Origin: CAVXDY01 sp963721335
Lineage (GTDB): Bacteria > Actinomycetota > Thermoleophilia > Miltoncostaeales > Miltoncostaeaceae
Direction of reading: 5' to 3'
DNA: 64,000 nt
Assembly (NCBI GenBank): GCA_963721335.1
Contig: CAVRIV010000008.1
Span: 248,001-312,000 of the forward strand
The stretch's first letter is position 1; each line of letters opens with the position of its first letter. This document shows positions 18,211-27,112 of the stretch, piece after piece. The notes under the pieces are model-generated. The model searched no databases, had not been told where the DNA came from, and saw nothing but the letters and a program-made list of their open reading frames with translations. Made by a program: the position numbers and the translations under genes.

Positions 18211-19544
18211 TGGCCGCTGCGCCGCGGCCGAACATCCTCTACCTGCACTCCCACGACACCGGGCGGCACGTGCAGCCCTACGGCGCGGCCGTGCAGACGC
18301 CGCGCATCCAGCGGCTGGCCGAGGAGGGCATCGCGTTCCGCCGTGCGTTCTGCGCCGCCTCGACGTGCTCGGCCAGCCGCGCCTGCCTGCTCACGGGTCA
18401 GTACGCGCACACCAACGGGATGATGGGCCTCGCCCACCGGGGGTGGTCGCTGATGGACTACCGGCACCACATCGTCCACACGCTGCACGAGGCCGGATAC
18501 CGCACGACGCTCATCGGCGAGCAGCACATCTCGAAGGAGCCGGAGATCATCGGCTACGACGAGGTGGTGAAGATCGCCACCACGCGGGCCACCGACGTCG
18601 CCCCCGTGACGATCGACGTCCTGCGCTCGGCGCCCCGCGACCGTCCGTTCTTCCTGTCGGTCGGGTTCTTCGAGACCCACCGCGAGTTCTTCCGCCCGCC
18701 GGAGGGCGAGGAGCGCTACGTCCTGCCGCCGCCGAACATCCCGGACACGCCCGAGACCCGTGCCGACATGGCGGCCTTCAACGCCAGCGCGCGCTCCCTG
18801 GACGCCGGCATCGGCGCGATCCTGGACGAGCTCGACGCCCTCGGCCTCGCCGAGGACACGCTCGTCATCTGCACCACCGACCACGGGATGGCCTTCCCGG
18901 GGGCCAAGACCACCCTGACCGACCGGGGCATCGGCGTGTTCCTGATCCTGAGGGGACCCGGAGGGTTCACGGGCGGGCAGGTCAGCGACGCGCTGGTGTC
19001 GCAGATCGACCTCTTCCCGACGGTGTGCGAGCTGCTCGAGATCCCCCGCCCGCACTGGCTCCAGGGGGTCTCGATGCTGCCGCTCACCCGCGGCGCCACG
19101 GCGGTGCGCGAGGAGGTCTTCGCCGAGGGCACCTACCACGCCGCCTACGAGCCCCAGCGCGCGATCCGCACCGACCGCTGGAAGTACATCCGCCGCTTCG
19201 ACGACCGCGAGACGCCGGTGCGCCCCAACACCGACGACAGCCCGGGGAAGGAGCTGTGGATGCGGCACGGGTGGGCCGAGCGCCCGGTGGAGATGGAGCG
19301 TCTCCACGACCTGGTGTTCGACCCCGCGGAGTCGGTCAACGTGGTGAGCGATCCGGAGCTCGGCGAGGTGGTGGCCGAGCTGAGCGAGCGGCTCGACGAG
19401 TGGATGCGCGCCACCGGCGACCCCCTCCTCGACGGTCCCGTCCCCCCTCCGGCGGGCGCGGAGTACAACGAGCAGGACCAGACCTCCGCGCGGGAGCCCA
19501 CGCGCAGCAGCCCGGCGCTCGGACGCCCCGCCCGGCGGAGCTAG
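18210..19544 (+). CDS. Sulfatase (alkaline-phosphatase superfamily)
   Basis: 444 residues. The FGly site is C53-S-A-S-R, a C-x-A-x-R variant of C-x-P-x-R, followed by ACLLTGQY as in sulfatases. Metal-binding HSHDTGRH near the N-terminus and TTDHGMAFPGAK near residue 225 complete the active site. No signal peptide, so it is probably cytoplasmic, like its sulfotransferase neighbour, and would hydrolyse a sulfate ester. Activation would need a formylglycine-generating enzyme, not seen here. GTG 18210 overlaps the preceding stop by one base. Confidence 0.87.
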   Translation: MAAAPRPNILYLHSHDTGRHVQPYGAAVQTPRIQRLAEEGIAFRRAFCAASTCSASRACLLTGQYAHTNGMMGLAHRGWSLMDYRHHIVHTLHEAGYRTTLIGEQHISKEPEIIGYDEVVKIATTRATDVAPVTIDVLRSAPRDRPFFLSVGFFETHREFFRPPEGEERYVLPPPNIPDTPETRADMAAFNASARSLDAGIGAILDELDALGLAEDTLVICTTDHGMAFPGAKTTLTDRGIGVFLILRGPGGFTGGQVSDALVSQIDLFPTVCELLEIPRPHWLQGVSMLPLTRGATAVREEVFAEGTYHAAYEPQRAIRTDRWKYIRRFDDRETPVRPNTDDSPGKELWMRHGWAERPVEMERLHDLVFDPAESVNVVSDPELGEVVAELSERLDEWMRATGDPLLDGPVPPPAGAEYNEQDQTSAREPTRSSPALGRPARRS

Positions 19545-20137
19545 GCCGCCGCTCTGGCTCCCCGGGCGCGCACGCGCAGCCGGCGGCCCTCGAGCAGGGC
19601 CCGCCAGTCGATCCGCACGAGCAGCCACAGCATCGCCACGACCAGCGCCGATCCGACCGCGATCGGCAGAGGGGCGGCGGCGTCCCGCAACCGGTCGGGG
19701 ACCTGATCCGCGGTGGAGCCGGCGAGCGCGACGGCGATGCCGTAGCTGACGGCGCGGCCCGCGAAGGAGGCCGCCGCCACGAGGGCGAGGTTCACCCGCA
19801 GGATGCCGGCGGCGGTGTAGAGCGCTCCCGTCGGGGGCGGCGAGGCGGCGAGCAGGATCGCGACGCCCGCGGTCGCCCGGGGCCGGTGGAGCCTCGTCGC
19901 GAGGTAGTCGACGTTGGCCTGGAATGAGGGCCGCATGACGCGCGGGCCCATCGCCCGCGCGGTCGCGGCCAGGGCGGTGCGCCCGATCGCGGCGCCGAGC
20001 GCCCCGGCGAGCACCAGCCCGACCGGGTCGGCGTCCCACGCGAGGCTGAGGTAGGCCAGGACCAGCCAGGACGGGGGGAGCGGGATCGGCACGATCGCCA
20101 TCCCCGCGACGATCGCCATGGCGAGGAGGTACTCCAC
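19541..20137 (-). CDS. Small VTT/DedA-like membrane protein
   Basis: 198 residues from GTG 20137, with about five hydrophobic segments, including MAIVAGMAIVPIPLPPSWLVLAYLSL, and a basic C-terminal tail (RRLRVRARGARAAA). The layout, with paired re-entrant Gly/Pro-rich stretches (GALGAAIGR and ASPPPTGALYTAAG), resembles the VTT/SNARE-associated family; this is tentative. The start is supported by TACCGT 6 nt upstream. It is convergent with the sulfatase (4-nt overlap). Confidence 0.62.
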   Translation of the reverse strand: MEYLLAMAIVAGMAIVPIPLPPSWLVLAYLSLAWDADPVGLVLAGALGAAIGRTALAATARAMGPRVMRPSFQANVDYLATRLHRPRATAGVAILLAASPPPTGALYTAAGILRVNLALVAAASFAGRAVSYGIAVALAGSTADQVPDRLRDAAAPLPIAVGSALVVAMLWLLVRIDWRALLEGRRLRVRARGARAAA

Positions 20138-20143
20138 TCGCCT

Positions 20144-20149
20144 ACGGTA
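20144..20149 (-). promoter_or_regulatory. -10 element TACCGT, leaderless VTT-like gene
   Basis: Minus-strand TACCGT ends 6 nt before GTG 20137. No SD. Confidence 0.5.
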
Positions 20150-20193
20150 GTGGGATTCCGCACCCTCCACTGGTAACGCGGTTTGAGCGTGGC

Positions 20194-20865
20194 ATGCTCG
20201 CCGGACTCGACGAGCCCGTCACCCGGTACCTGACCCACGCCATCGCGGAGGGAGCACCGCTGACGCCAGGGGTGCGGCTGCGGATGGCGGGGCGGATCAA
20301 GGTCCGGTCCTGGATGCGCTTCACGGCGGATCAGGAGTCCGACGGGCGCTCCTTCACCTGGCGGGCGCGGGTCGGCTGGGGACGGCTCACGCCGCTCGTG
20401 GTGACCGACCGGTTCGCGGAGGGCGTGGGGACCATGGACGGCCGCCTCCTCGGACGCGTGCCCCTGTTCCACGCGGACGACCCGGACACCGGGCGCTCGG
20501 CGGCAGGGCGGGCGGCGCTGGAGGCCATCTTCGCGCCGGTCGGCCTGCTGCCCCGGCCCGGTGTCGCCTGGCGCGCCGACGGTGAGGGGGCGGTCGTGGC
20601 GACGCTGGAGCTCCCGCCCGAGAAGTGCGAGGTCCGCATCGAGATCGACGGGCGGGGCGCGGTGCGCAGCCTCAGCGCGCTGCGGTGGGGGAACGTTGGC
20701 CAGGACGCGTTCGGGTACATCCCCTTCGGCGGCCACGTCCAGGCGGAGCACACCTTCGGCGCGCTGACCGTCCCCAGCCGCGTCTCGGTGGGGTGGTGGT
20801 TCGGCACGCCGCGCTACGAGCCGTTCTTCGAGGCCGAGATCACGGATCTGGTGCAGACGGGCTAG
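20194..20865 (+). CDS. DUF6544/DUF6920-like protein
   Basis: 223 residues, soluble, beta-rich. Family-like elements: an N-terminal EPVTRYLTHAIAEG helix, GRIKVRSWMRFTADQ, FTWRARVGWG and a late FGYIPFGGHVQAEHTFG. Proteins of this type are widespread in actinobacteria without known function. The DUF number is from memory of these motifs and is approximate. It ends 4 nt into the convergent dnaE2 stop and is divergent from the VTT-like gene. Confidence 0.68.
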   Translation: MLAGLDEPVTRYLTHAIAEGAPLTPGVRLRMAGRIKVRSWMRFTADQESDGRSFTWRARVGWGRLTPLVVTDRFAEGVGTMDGRLLGRVPLFHADDPDTGRSAAGRAALEAIFAPVGLLPRPGVAWRADGEGAVVATLELPPEKCEVRIEIDGRGAVRSLSALRWGNVGQDAFGYIPFGGHVQAEHTFGALTVPSRVSVGWWFGTPRYEPFFEAEITDLVQTG

Positions 20866-23800
20866 CGGCGGCCGCGTCCGAAGTGCTGCCCCTCGGGCGC
20901 GGCGGCCCGCACGCGGGCCATCCCCTCGACGCCGGCGAGCGCGCCGGCGGGCTCCTCGACCGGCGGCTCGATGCGCTCGAGCCGGCTCACCACCACGTTC
21001 ATGGCGCGCTCCTGCCGCTCCAGGCGCCCCCACACCAGGACCAGGGGCTCGGCCCGCACCGCCGCCCGGTGGCGCTCGTAGACCTCCGGACGCACGATGC
21101 CGTTGGTCATCCCGGTCTCGTCCTCCAGCAGCAGGAACACGATCCCTCCGGCCGTCGCCGGCCGCTGGCGGGCCACCACCAGCCCGGCCACGCACACCCG
21201 CGTGCCGTGCGGCGTGTCGCGCAGCTGGGCGGAGGTGAGCACGCCGGGCGGCAGCCCGGGGCGCACCAGCGCCACCAGGTGCCAGCCGGTGGAGAGGCCG
21301 GTGGTCTCGTAGTCGGTGAGGGTGCGCTCGAAGCGCCCGAGCTCGGGAAGCGGGGGAGCGGGGCCCGTGGGGATCGGCAGGGCCATCTGCATCCCGGCGG
21401 CCCCCGTGCGCGGCCGCGCCAGCACCCCGAGCTCCCAGAGCATGGCCCGCCTCGGCTCGTTCAGGTCGTCGCACGCCCCCGCCCGCACGAGCTGGGCGAG
21501 CTGCTCGCGGCGCAGGTCGGCCCGCGCCGCCAGGTCGGCCATGTCGCGGAAGGGCCCGCCGGCCGCGCGCTCGGCCGCCAGGCGCTCGGCGGCCTCCCGG
21601 CGCACCTCGCGCACGTAGCCGAGGCCGATCCGCACGGCGCCGTCCTCCACGGTGCAGGTCGCCTCCGAGCGCCGGATGCAGGGCGGCAGCACGCGCACGC
21701 CGCGCCGCTGGGCGTCGCGCACCAGGGTGGCGGGCGGGTAGAAGCCCATCGGCTGGGCGTTCAGCAGCGCCGCCAGGAATTCGGCCGGATAGCGCCGCCG
21801 CAGCCACGCGCTCTGGTAGGCCAGCACGGCGAAGGCCGCCGAGTGCGCCTTGGGGAAGCCGAAGTTCGAGAAGCCGATGAGCTTCCTGAACACCGTCCTG
21901 ATGATCTCGTCGTCCACCCCGCGCGCCCGCGCGCCGTCGAGGAACTCCCGCCACAGGCCGAGCATCGCCTCGCGGCTGCGCTTGCGGCTCATGGCGCGCC
22001 GCAGGGCCTCGGCCTGTCCGGGGCTGAACCCCGCCAGCGCCATCGCCACCTCGAGCACCTGCTCCTGGAAGACCACCACCCCGAGGGTCTCGCGCAGGCA
22101 GTCGGCCAGCAGCGGGTGGTCGTAGGGGGGCTCGAAGCCGGGATCGGCGCGGCGCAGGCGCCGGTGCTTCACGTAGGGGTGCACCGCCCCGCCGCTGACC
22201 GGCCCGGGGCGGATGAGCGCCACCTGGATCGTGAGGTCGTCGAGGCTCTCGGGCCGGGTCTGGAGCAGGCTCTGCATCTGGGCCCGGCTCTCGATCTGGA
22301 ACACCCCGACCGTGTCGGCGTCCTGGATCTCGGCGTAGACCTCGGGGTCGGAGAACCCGATGCGCGACAGGTCGACGCTCTCGCTCCGGGTGCGGGCGAT
22401 CAGGTCGACGCACTCCTCCACCGCCGAGAGCATGCCCAGGCCGAGCAGGTCGATCTTCACGAAGCCGGCGTCGGCGCAGGAGTCCTTGTCCCACTGACAG
22501 ATCTGACGGCCCGGGAACGCGGCGGGAACCACGGGCACCAGCTCCACCAGCGGGCGGGCGCTGACGACCATGCCACCGGAGTGCTGTGACAGGTGTCGGG
22601 GGAGGCCGGCCGCCTCGCGGGCCAGGAACGCCAGCGCTCGCCAGCGCGGCGAGGCGAGCTTGGCCGCCCCGTCCGGCAGGCGCTCCAGCTCCTCCTCCAC
22701 GGCGCGGGCCGAGGACCATGTGTCGGCGAGCCGCACCAGGCGCTCCAGGTCGGCCTCGGGCAGCGCCAGGGCGCCGCCCAGCTCGCGGATGGCCATGCGG
22801 ATGCGGAAGGTGGGGAAGGCGGCGACCAGGGCGGCGTGCTCGGCGCCGTAGCGCTCGATCACGGCCTCGATGAGCGCCTCGCGCACGTCGCGCGGGAAGT
22901 CGAGGTCGATGTCGGGCACCGAGGCCATGTCGCGGTTGAGGAACCGCCCCAGGAAGAGCCCGCTCTCGACCGGGTCGATGTGGGAGAGGCCGGTGAGGTA
23001 GCAGACGATCGAGCCCACCGAGGATCCGCGCCCCCGCCCGGGCGGCAGCCAGCGACGGGCCGAGCCGGAGGGGCGCACGCGCAGCGCCACCTCGCGGGCG
23101 AGCTCCAGGATGTCGCGGTGCAGCAGGAAGAAGCCGGCCAGGTCGTGGTGGGCGATGAGCGCGAGCTCCTCGTCCAGGCGCACCCGCGCGGCCGCGCGCT
23201 TGCCGGCGTTGGGGTAGCGCGCGCCGAGCTGATGGGCGCAGACCCGCGCCAGCGCGGCCTGGGCCGTCTCGCCGGGGTGCGACCCGGCGAAGTCGGGGAA
23301 GCGGTAGCCCAGGTCGCGGGTGAGGTCGAACTCGCAGCCGGTCGGCCAGGCGCACCGTCTCGGCCACCGCCTCCGGGTGGTCGGCGAACAGGGCCGCCAT
23401 CTCCGCGGGGGGGCGCAGCACCGCGCAGCGGTTGCCGCGCCGCTCGGCCTCCGAGCCGTCGAGGGTCAGGCGGTGGCGGATCGCCACGAAGGCGTCCTGC
23501 ACCAGGGCGCGCTCGGGGGAGTGCGCGTGGGGATCGCCGGTCGCCACGCACGGCACCCCGGCGCTCGTGGCCAGTCGCGCGAGGTCCCGCGCCAGGCGCC
23601 GGTCCCCACGCGAGCGGGGGTGCTGGATCTCCACGAAGACGCTCCCCGCCCCGAGGTCGCGCACCAGGTCGCGCACGGCCTCCTCGGCCTCCCGCCGCCG
23701 CCCGCTCGCCACCAGGCGCGGCACCAGCCCCTCGCGCGCGCAGCCGGTGAGGCACACCAGCCCCTCGGCGTGGGCCGCCAGCGCGGAGCGGTCGAGGGCC

Positions 23801-24147
23801 GGGGGGAGCGGGCGGCGGTCGGGCGGGGGGCGGGTGTCGACGTGGGCGAGGGTGAGGAGCCGGCAGAGGTTGGCGTACCCGCGCGCGTCCTCGGCCAGCA
23901 GCGTCAGGTGGGCGCCCCCGCTCAGGGTGACCTCCGCCCCGGTGATGGGCCGCACCCCGGCCGCCCGGGCGGCGTGGGCGAACTCGAGCGATCCGCACAG
24001 CCCGTCGTGATCCGTGAGGGCCAGGGCCGTGTACCCCAGCTCAGCCGCCCGGGCCGCCATCTCATCGGGAGCCGAGGCGCCGTCCAGGAAGCTGAAGGCC
24101 GAGTGGGCGTGGAGCTCGGCGTAGGGAGGTGAGCGCCATACGAACAC
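20862..24147 (-). CDS. dnaE2: Error-prone DNA polymerase DnaE2, one frameshift
   Basis: About 1,095 residues, normal for the family. N-terminal PHP domain (ELHAHSAFSFLDGAS, LTDHDGLCGS), polymerase core with the catalytic VPDIDLDF pair, tandem fingers and a C-terminal OB segment (VCVAGLVVARQRPATAGG). DnaE2 copies damaged DNA together with ImuB. The frame breaks near 23335-23345 (one extra base between ADRL and EFDLTRDLGYRFP). The start is placed at the GTG inside the SOS box; a GTG at 24174 is the alternative. Expression is expected to rise after LexA cleavage. Its partner imuB lies 7 kb away. Confidence 0.93.
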
Positions 24148-24154
24148 ATGTTCG
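24141..24154. promoter_or_regulatory. SOS (LexA) box at dnaE2 start
   Basis: CGAACACATGTTCG, identical to the box at 31047-31060 and a match to the actinobacterial/Gram-positive CGAAC-N4-GTTCG consensus. On the dnaE2 strand it covers the presumed GTG start codon, so bound LexA would block initiation directly. Confidence 0.9.
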
Positions 24155-24239
24155 TACTCGGCAGGCGGGGGCACAAGTGCTAGGGGAGAGGAGCGCGGCC
24201 GAGTTCCTCCCGGGGATCGTCTGGCCGGGCTGAGGGTGG

Positions 24240-24348
24240 GTGGCCACTTGGCCGACACCCACGCGGCCACTTGGCCGAGACCCCCGCGGCCGGCCGACAT
24301 CCACGCGGCCACTTGGCCGAGACCCCCGCGGCCACTTGGCCGACACCC
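24240..24348. repeat. Tandem repeat, five copies of a 23-nt unit
   Basis: Units begin at 24240, 24263, 24286, 24305 and 24328 with lengths 23, 23, 19, 23 and 21. The consensus is GCGGCCACTTGGCCGAGACC followed by CMC. The third copy lacks the four bases ACTT. The core GGCCA-CT-TGGCC is a near-palindrome. The array lies in the dnaE2/cyclase intergenic region and ends 22 nt before a TACGAT -10 candidate (24371-24376) for the cyclase gene. Unit length is not a multiple of three and no gene covers it. Confidence 0.85.
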
Positions 24349-24406
24349 GGCGAGACCGGCGCGACGCGGCGTACGATCGGCGCGGTCGAGACCCGAGGAG
24401 AGACCG

Positions 24407-24841
24407 ATGCCCGCGAGGACCCCACGCGAGACCGCCCTGGCGTACATGGCGGCCTGGAACGAGATGGACGCCGCTGCGTGCGCCGCCTGCTTCGCCGAGG
24501 ACGGTGTCCGGGAGGGGCGGATCCTGGCGCGCGCGACCGCGGGCGGCGCGCGCTTCCCCCGTTTCGTCGGCCGCCAGGCGATCCAGGAGCGGATCGCCGG
24601 CTTCATGGTCGCGGTGCCGGACCTGGCGGTCGAGGTGCTGCGCGTGGGGGAGGGACCCGAGGACACGGCCTGGCTCGAGTGGCACCTCACCGGCACCCAC
24701 CGGGCGGATTGGGGCGTGTGGATCGCCCGCGGCGAGCGGGTGGACGTCCCGGCGGTCTCGGTCTACCGCGTGCGCGACGGGCTCATCGCCGAGGAGGCGG
24801 AGTACATCGACCCGGCCGTGATGATGACCCCGCCCGAGTAG
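24407..24841 (+). CDS. SnoaL-like/ester cyclase family protein
   Basis: 144 residues with the NTF2-like cone fold: an N-terminal helix TALAYMAAWNEMDAAACAACF, the GRQAIQERIAGFM helix and a beta sheet with DTAWLEWHLTGTH. SnoaL-like members include polyketide cyclases and many uncharacterised small-molecule-binding proteins; no catalytic assignment is safe. ATG 24407 follows GAGGAGA. The tandem 23-nt repeat sits directly upstream of its putative promoter, so it may be the regulated gene. Confidence 0.75.
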   Translation: MPARTPRETALAYMAAWNEMDAAACAACFAEDGVREGRILARATAGGARFPRFVGRQAIQERIAGFMVAVPDLAVEVLRVGEGPEDTAWLEWHLTGTHRADWGVWIARGERVDVPAVSVYRVRDGLIAEEAEYIDPAVMMTPPE

Positions 24842-24938
24842 CCCGTCCGCTCCGGCGAGGCCACCTCGGCGGAGGCGAGCGCCTTCTCCGAAGCTGCTCG
24901 ATCGCGCCGGCGCCGTCTCTGGCAGCATCGCGGGCGCC

Positions 24939-26024
24939 GTGACCAGCGACCTCAGCCCTCGCGAGCGGCGCCTGCGGCGCGCCTTGATCGGCGTCTCGAT
25001 GCTCGCCGCGCTGGCGCTGCTGCTGGTCGGCGGCGTCGTTCTCTACTGGCGCCTCTACCTGCTCGGGCCCTCCGGCGATCCCTTCACCCGGGGTCCCTAC
25101 CTGCTGCGCGTCACCGGCGACGAGGCCGAGCTGCGCTGGCGGACCGCGGGGGAGCGCTCGGTGGAGCTCACGGCGCTCGACGAAGCCGGGCGGCCCGTCA
25201 CGGCGCGCGGCGGGCTCCTGACCGGGCTGCGCCCCGGAGAGCGGTACGCCTGGACGGCCTCGGTCGACGGGCTCGCCGCCGCCGCCGGCTCCTTCGCCAC
25301 GCCCTCGGACGATCCCGGCGCGCCGGTGCGGATGGCGGTGCTGGCCGACTACGGCATCGGCGGGGACGCGCAGCGGGCGGTGGCCCGCACGATGGCCGCG
25401 GCCCGGCCCGACCTCGTGGTCACGGCCGGCGACAACAGCTACATCAGCGCCCCCGACTTCCTGCTGGACCGCAACGTCTTCCGGCCCATGGCGGAGCTGA
25501 TGCGGAACGCGCCGGTCTACATCGGCCTCGGCGACCACGACCTCCTGCCGCCCGGCGACGGCGCGATCCGCGACGCCTTCGACCTGCCGCCGGGAGGCCG
25601 CCACGTCGTGGAGCACGGGCCGCTCCAGGTGGTGATCCTGGGCGACCAGGCCGACAAGGAGGGCCGGCGGTTCGCCCGCGCCGCGCTCGCGCGGCCCGGC
25701 TTCCGGCACCGGTTCGTGGTGGTGCACCGCCCGCCCCAGACGGGGCAGCCGCTCGTGCGCCTGGCCCGGCGCGCCGGGGTGGAGGCCATCCTCTCCGGCC
25801 ACCTCCACCGCTACGAGCGGCGCACCGTCAACGGGGTCCGGGCGTTCACGGTGGGGACCGGCGGCGGCCGGATCGGCGCGGAGGAGTTCACCCGCGCCAC
25901 GCCGGAGGCGGCCGTGTCCCTGACCGAGTACGGCCACCTGCGCATCGACGTCCGCGGTCCCTCGGTGAGCTACGCCTTCGTGGACGCGACCGGACGCGTG
26001 CGCGACCGCTCGGCATCGCCGTGA
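24939..26024 (+). CDS. Membrane-anchored metallophosphoesterase
   Basis: 361 residues. One N-terminal membrane segment (SMLAALALLLVGGVVLYW), a fibronectin-like domain as in purple acid phosphatases (about 55-125), then a calcineurin-like phosphoesterase: ADYGIGG, GDNSYIS, GLGDHD, VHRPPQTG and GHLHRYERR. The catalytic domain would face outside the membrane. The substrate is unknown. GTG 24939 has no good SD. It overlaps the following small membrane gene by 4 nt. Confidence 0.83.
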   Translation: MTSDLSPRERRLRRALIGVSMLAALALLLVGGVVLYWRLYLLGPSGDPFTRGPYLLRVTGDEAELRWRTAGERSVELTALDEAGRPVTARGGLLTGLRPGERYAWTASVDGLAAAAGSFATPSDDPGAPVRMAVLADYGIGGDAQRAVARTMAAARPDLVVTAGDNSYISAPDFLLDRNVFRPMAELMRNAPVYIGLGDHDLLPPGDGAIRDAFDLPPGGRHVVEHGPLQVVILGDQADKEGRRFARAALARPGFRHRFVVVHRPPQTGQPLVRLARRAGVEAILSGHLHRYERRTVNGVRAFTVGTGGGRIGAEEFTRATPEAAVSLTEYGHLRIDVRGPSVSYAFVDATGRVRDRSASP

Positions 26025-26374
26025 TCCTCCGGGGGATCCTCTTCGCGATCGGCCTCGTCGCCCTTGCCGGCGCGATCGCGCTCGATCGCCCGGACCTCTT
26101 CGCCATCACGCTCCCGTCCGCCCTCGCGGCGATCGTCGTGGGGGCCGGCGCCGTGGCCGCCGACGCGATCCCGCTGCGCCCGATCGCGCTCGCCTGCTCG
26201 GTCGGCACGGTCGTCCTCGCGGCCGCGCTGCTCGGCCGGGTTCCGGCGGAGGTCCCGCTGGCAGCGGGCATCGCGGCGCTTCAGGTGGTCGCGTGGCTGG
26301 CCGGGCCGGCGGACCGCCGGCGCCCGGCCCCTGCTAGGTGGGCTCGGTGGAGAAGCTCGGGTAGCGGTCCGTGA
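26021..26374 (+). CDS. Small membrane protein of unknown function
   Basis: 117 residues with three or four hydrophobic helices (ILFAIGLVALAGAIAL, LPSALAAIVVGAGAVAADA, ACSVGTVVLAAALLG, AAGIAALQVVAWLAG) and a basic tail. The GTG overlaps the phosphoesterase stop, indicating co-translation. The tail overlaps the convergent DUF4389 gene by about 40 nt. No family recognised. Confidence 0.6.
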   Translation: MILRGILFAIGLVALAGAIALDRPDLFAITLPSALAAIVVGAGAVAADAIPLRPIALACSVGTVVLAAALLGRVPAEVPLAAGIAALQVVAWLAGPADRRRPAPARWARWRSSGSGP

Positions 26375-26900
26375 GCAGCGCCAGGTAGGCGTGGGTCTGG
26401 GCGTTGAAGCGCACGATCCAGCCCGTCAGGTTCCGCAGCCCCAGGGGCATCGCGCCGGTGAACAGGCACGCGAACCACGAGATGACCCCCACCACGGACA
26501 CGAGGTAGCCGAGCACGTCGGCCACGATCAGTACGGGGATCGCGAGGATGATGCGGAAGCCCGTGATCCAGCGGTTCTGCGGCGCCGGTGGGTCAACCTC
26601 GAGGTCGACCGCGTAGGGCTGATCGCCGAGGAAGCCCGGGTACGGGTCGCCCAGGAAGAGCAGGTAGCCGTAGACGTGGACCGAGTAGCGGATGTACTGC
26701 GCGATGAAGTTGTGGAGCCCGAGCGGCGTCTGGCCCGCGAAGAGCGTGGCGAACCAGCTCCCGATGATCGCGAAGAAGACGACGATGCCCCACAGCGACA
26801 GCCAGATGAGATGAGGGATCACCAGGATGAGCCGGAAGAACACCGTCAGGCGGTTGCGCCTCAGGTCATCGGAGAGCACGAGTCGGATGGGGTGCCGCAC
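26334..26900 (-). CDS. DUF4389 membrane protein
   Basis: About 188 residues with two copies of the DUF4389 unit, each with HPIRLVLSDDLRRNRL- or DPPAPQNRWITGFR-type entry, a hydrophobic pair (ILVIPHLIWLSLWG; ILAIPVLIVADVLG) and a WFATLFAGQTPLGLHNF / WFACLFTGAMPLGLRNL turn. Function unknown. GTG 26900 is preferred to the upstream ATG 26909 because TAGCAT lies 7 nt before it and covers the ATG. Confidence 0.75.
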   Translation of the reverse strand: MRHPIRLVLSDDLRRNRLTVFFRLILVIPHLIWLSLWGIVVFFAIIGSWFATLFAGQTPLGLHNFIAQYIRYSVHVYGYLLFLGDPYPGFLGDQPYAVDLEVDPPAPQNRWITGFRIILAIPVLIVADVLGYLVSVVGVISWFACLFTGAMPLGLRNLTGWIVRFNAQTHAYLALLTDRYPSFSTEPT

Positions 26901-26907
26901 GCCGCGC

Positions 26908-26913
26908 ATGCTA
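26908..26913 (-). promoter_or_regulatory. -10 element TAGCAT, leaderless DUF4389 gene
   Basis: Minus-strand TAGCAT ends 7 nt before GTG 26900 and overlaps the competing ATG. This decides the start. Confidence 0.5.
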
Positions 26914-27112
26914 TCGGGAGGCGGGCGGCGCACAAGCGACCTGCGCCGGATGCGGATGGTGAAGGGAGAGAGCGCCGAGCCACCGGCGCCCTCTCCCGGC
27001 CGGCGGCCGTACCCACGCCGCCGTCGATGGAGTCCTGCCCGGGACGATCTCGCTCGAAACGCCGGCGCGCGCGGACCCGGCTCCCCCGGCCCGCGACGTG
27101 GGCGCGGTTACG

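Noticed and set aside
24240..24348. CRISPR array
   Set aside because: The 23-nt units are directly adjacent with no unique spacers, and no cas gene is present.
19792..24696. Very long minus-strand open frame of over 1,600 codons across dnaE2
   Set aside because: It is the first part of DnaE2 read through the frameshift at 23340, with low-complexity Arg/Pro/Gly sequence on both sides. High GC removes stop codons in other frames.
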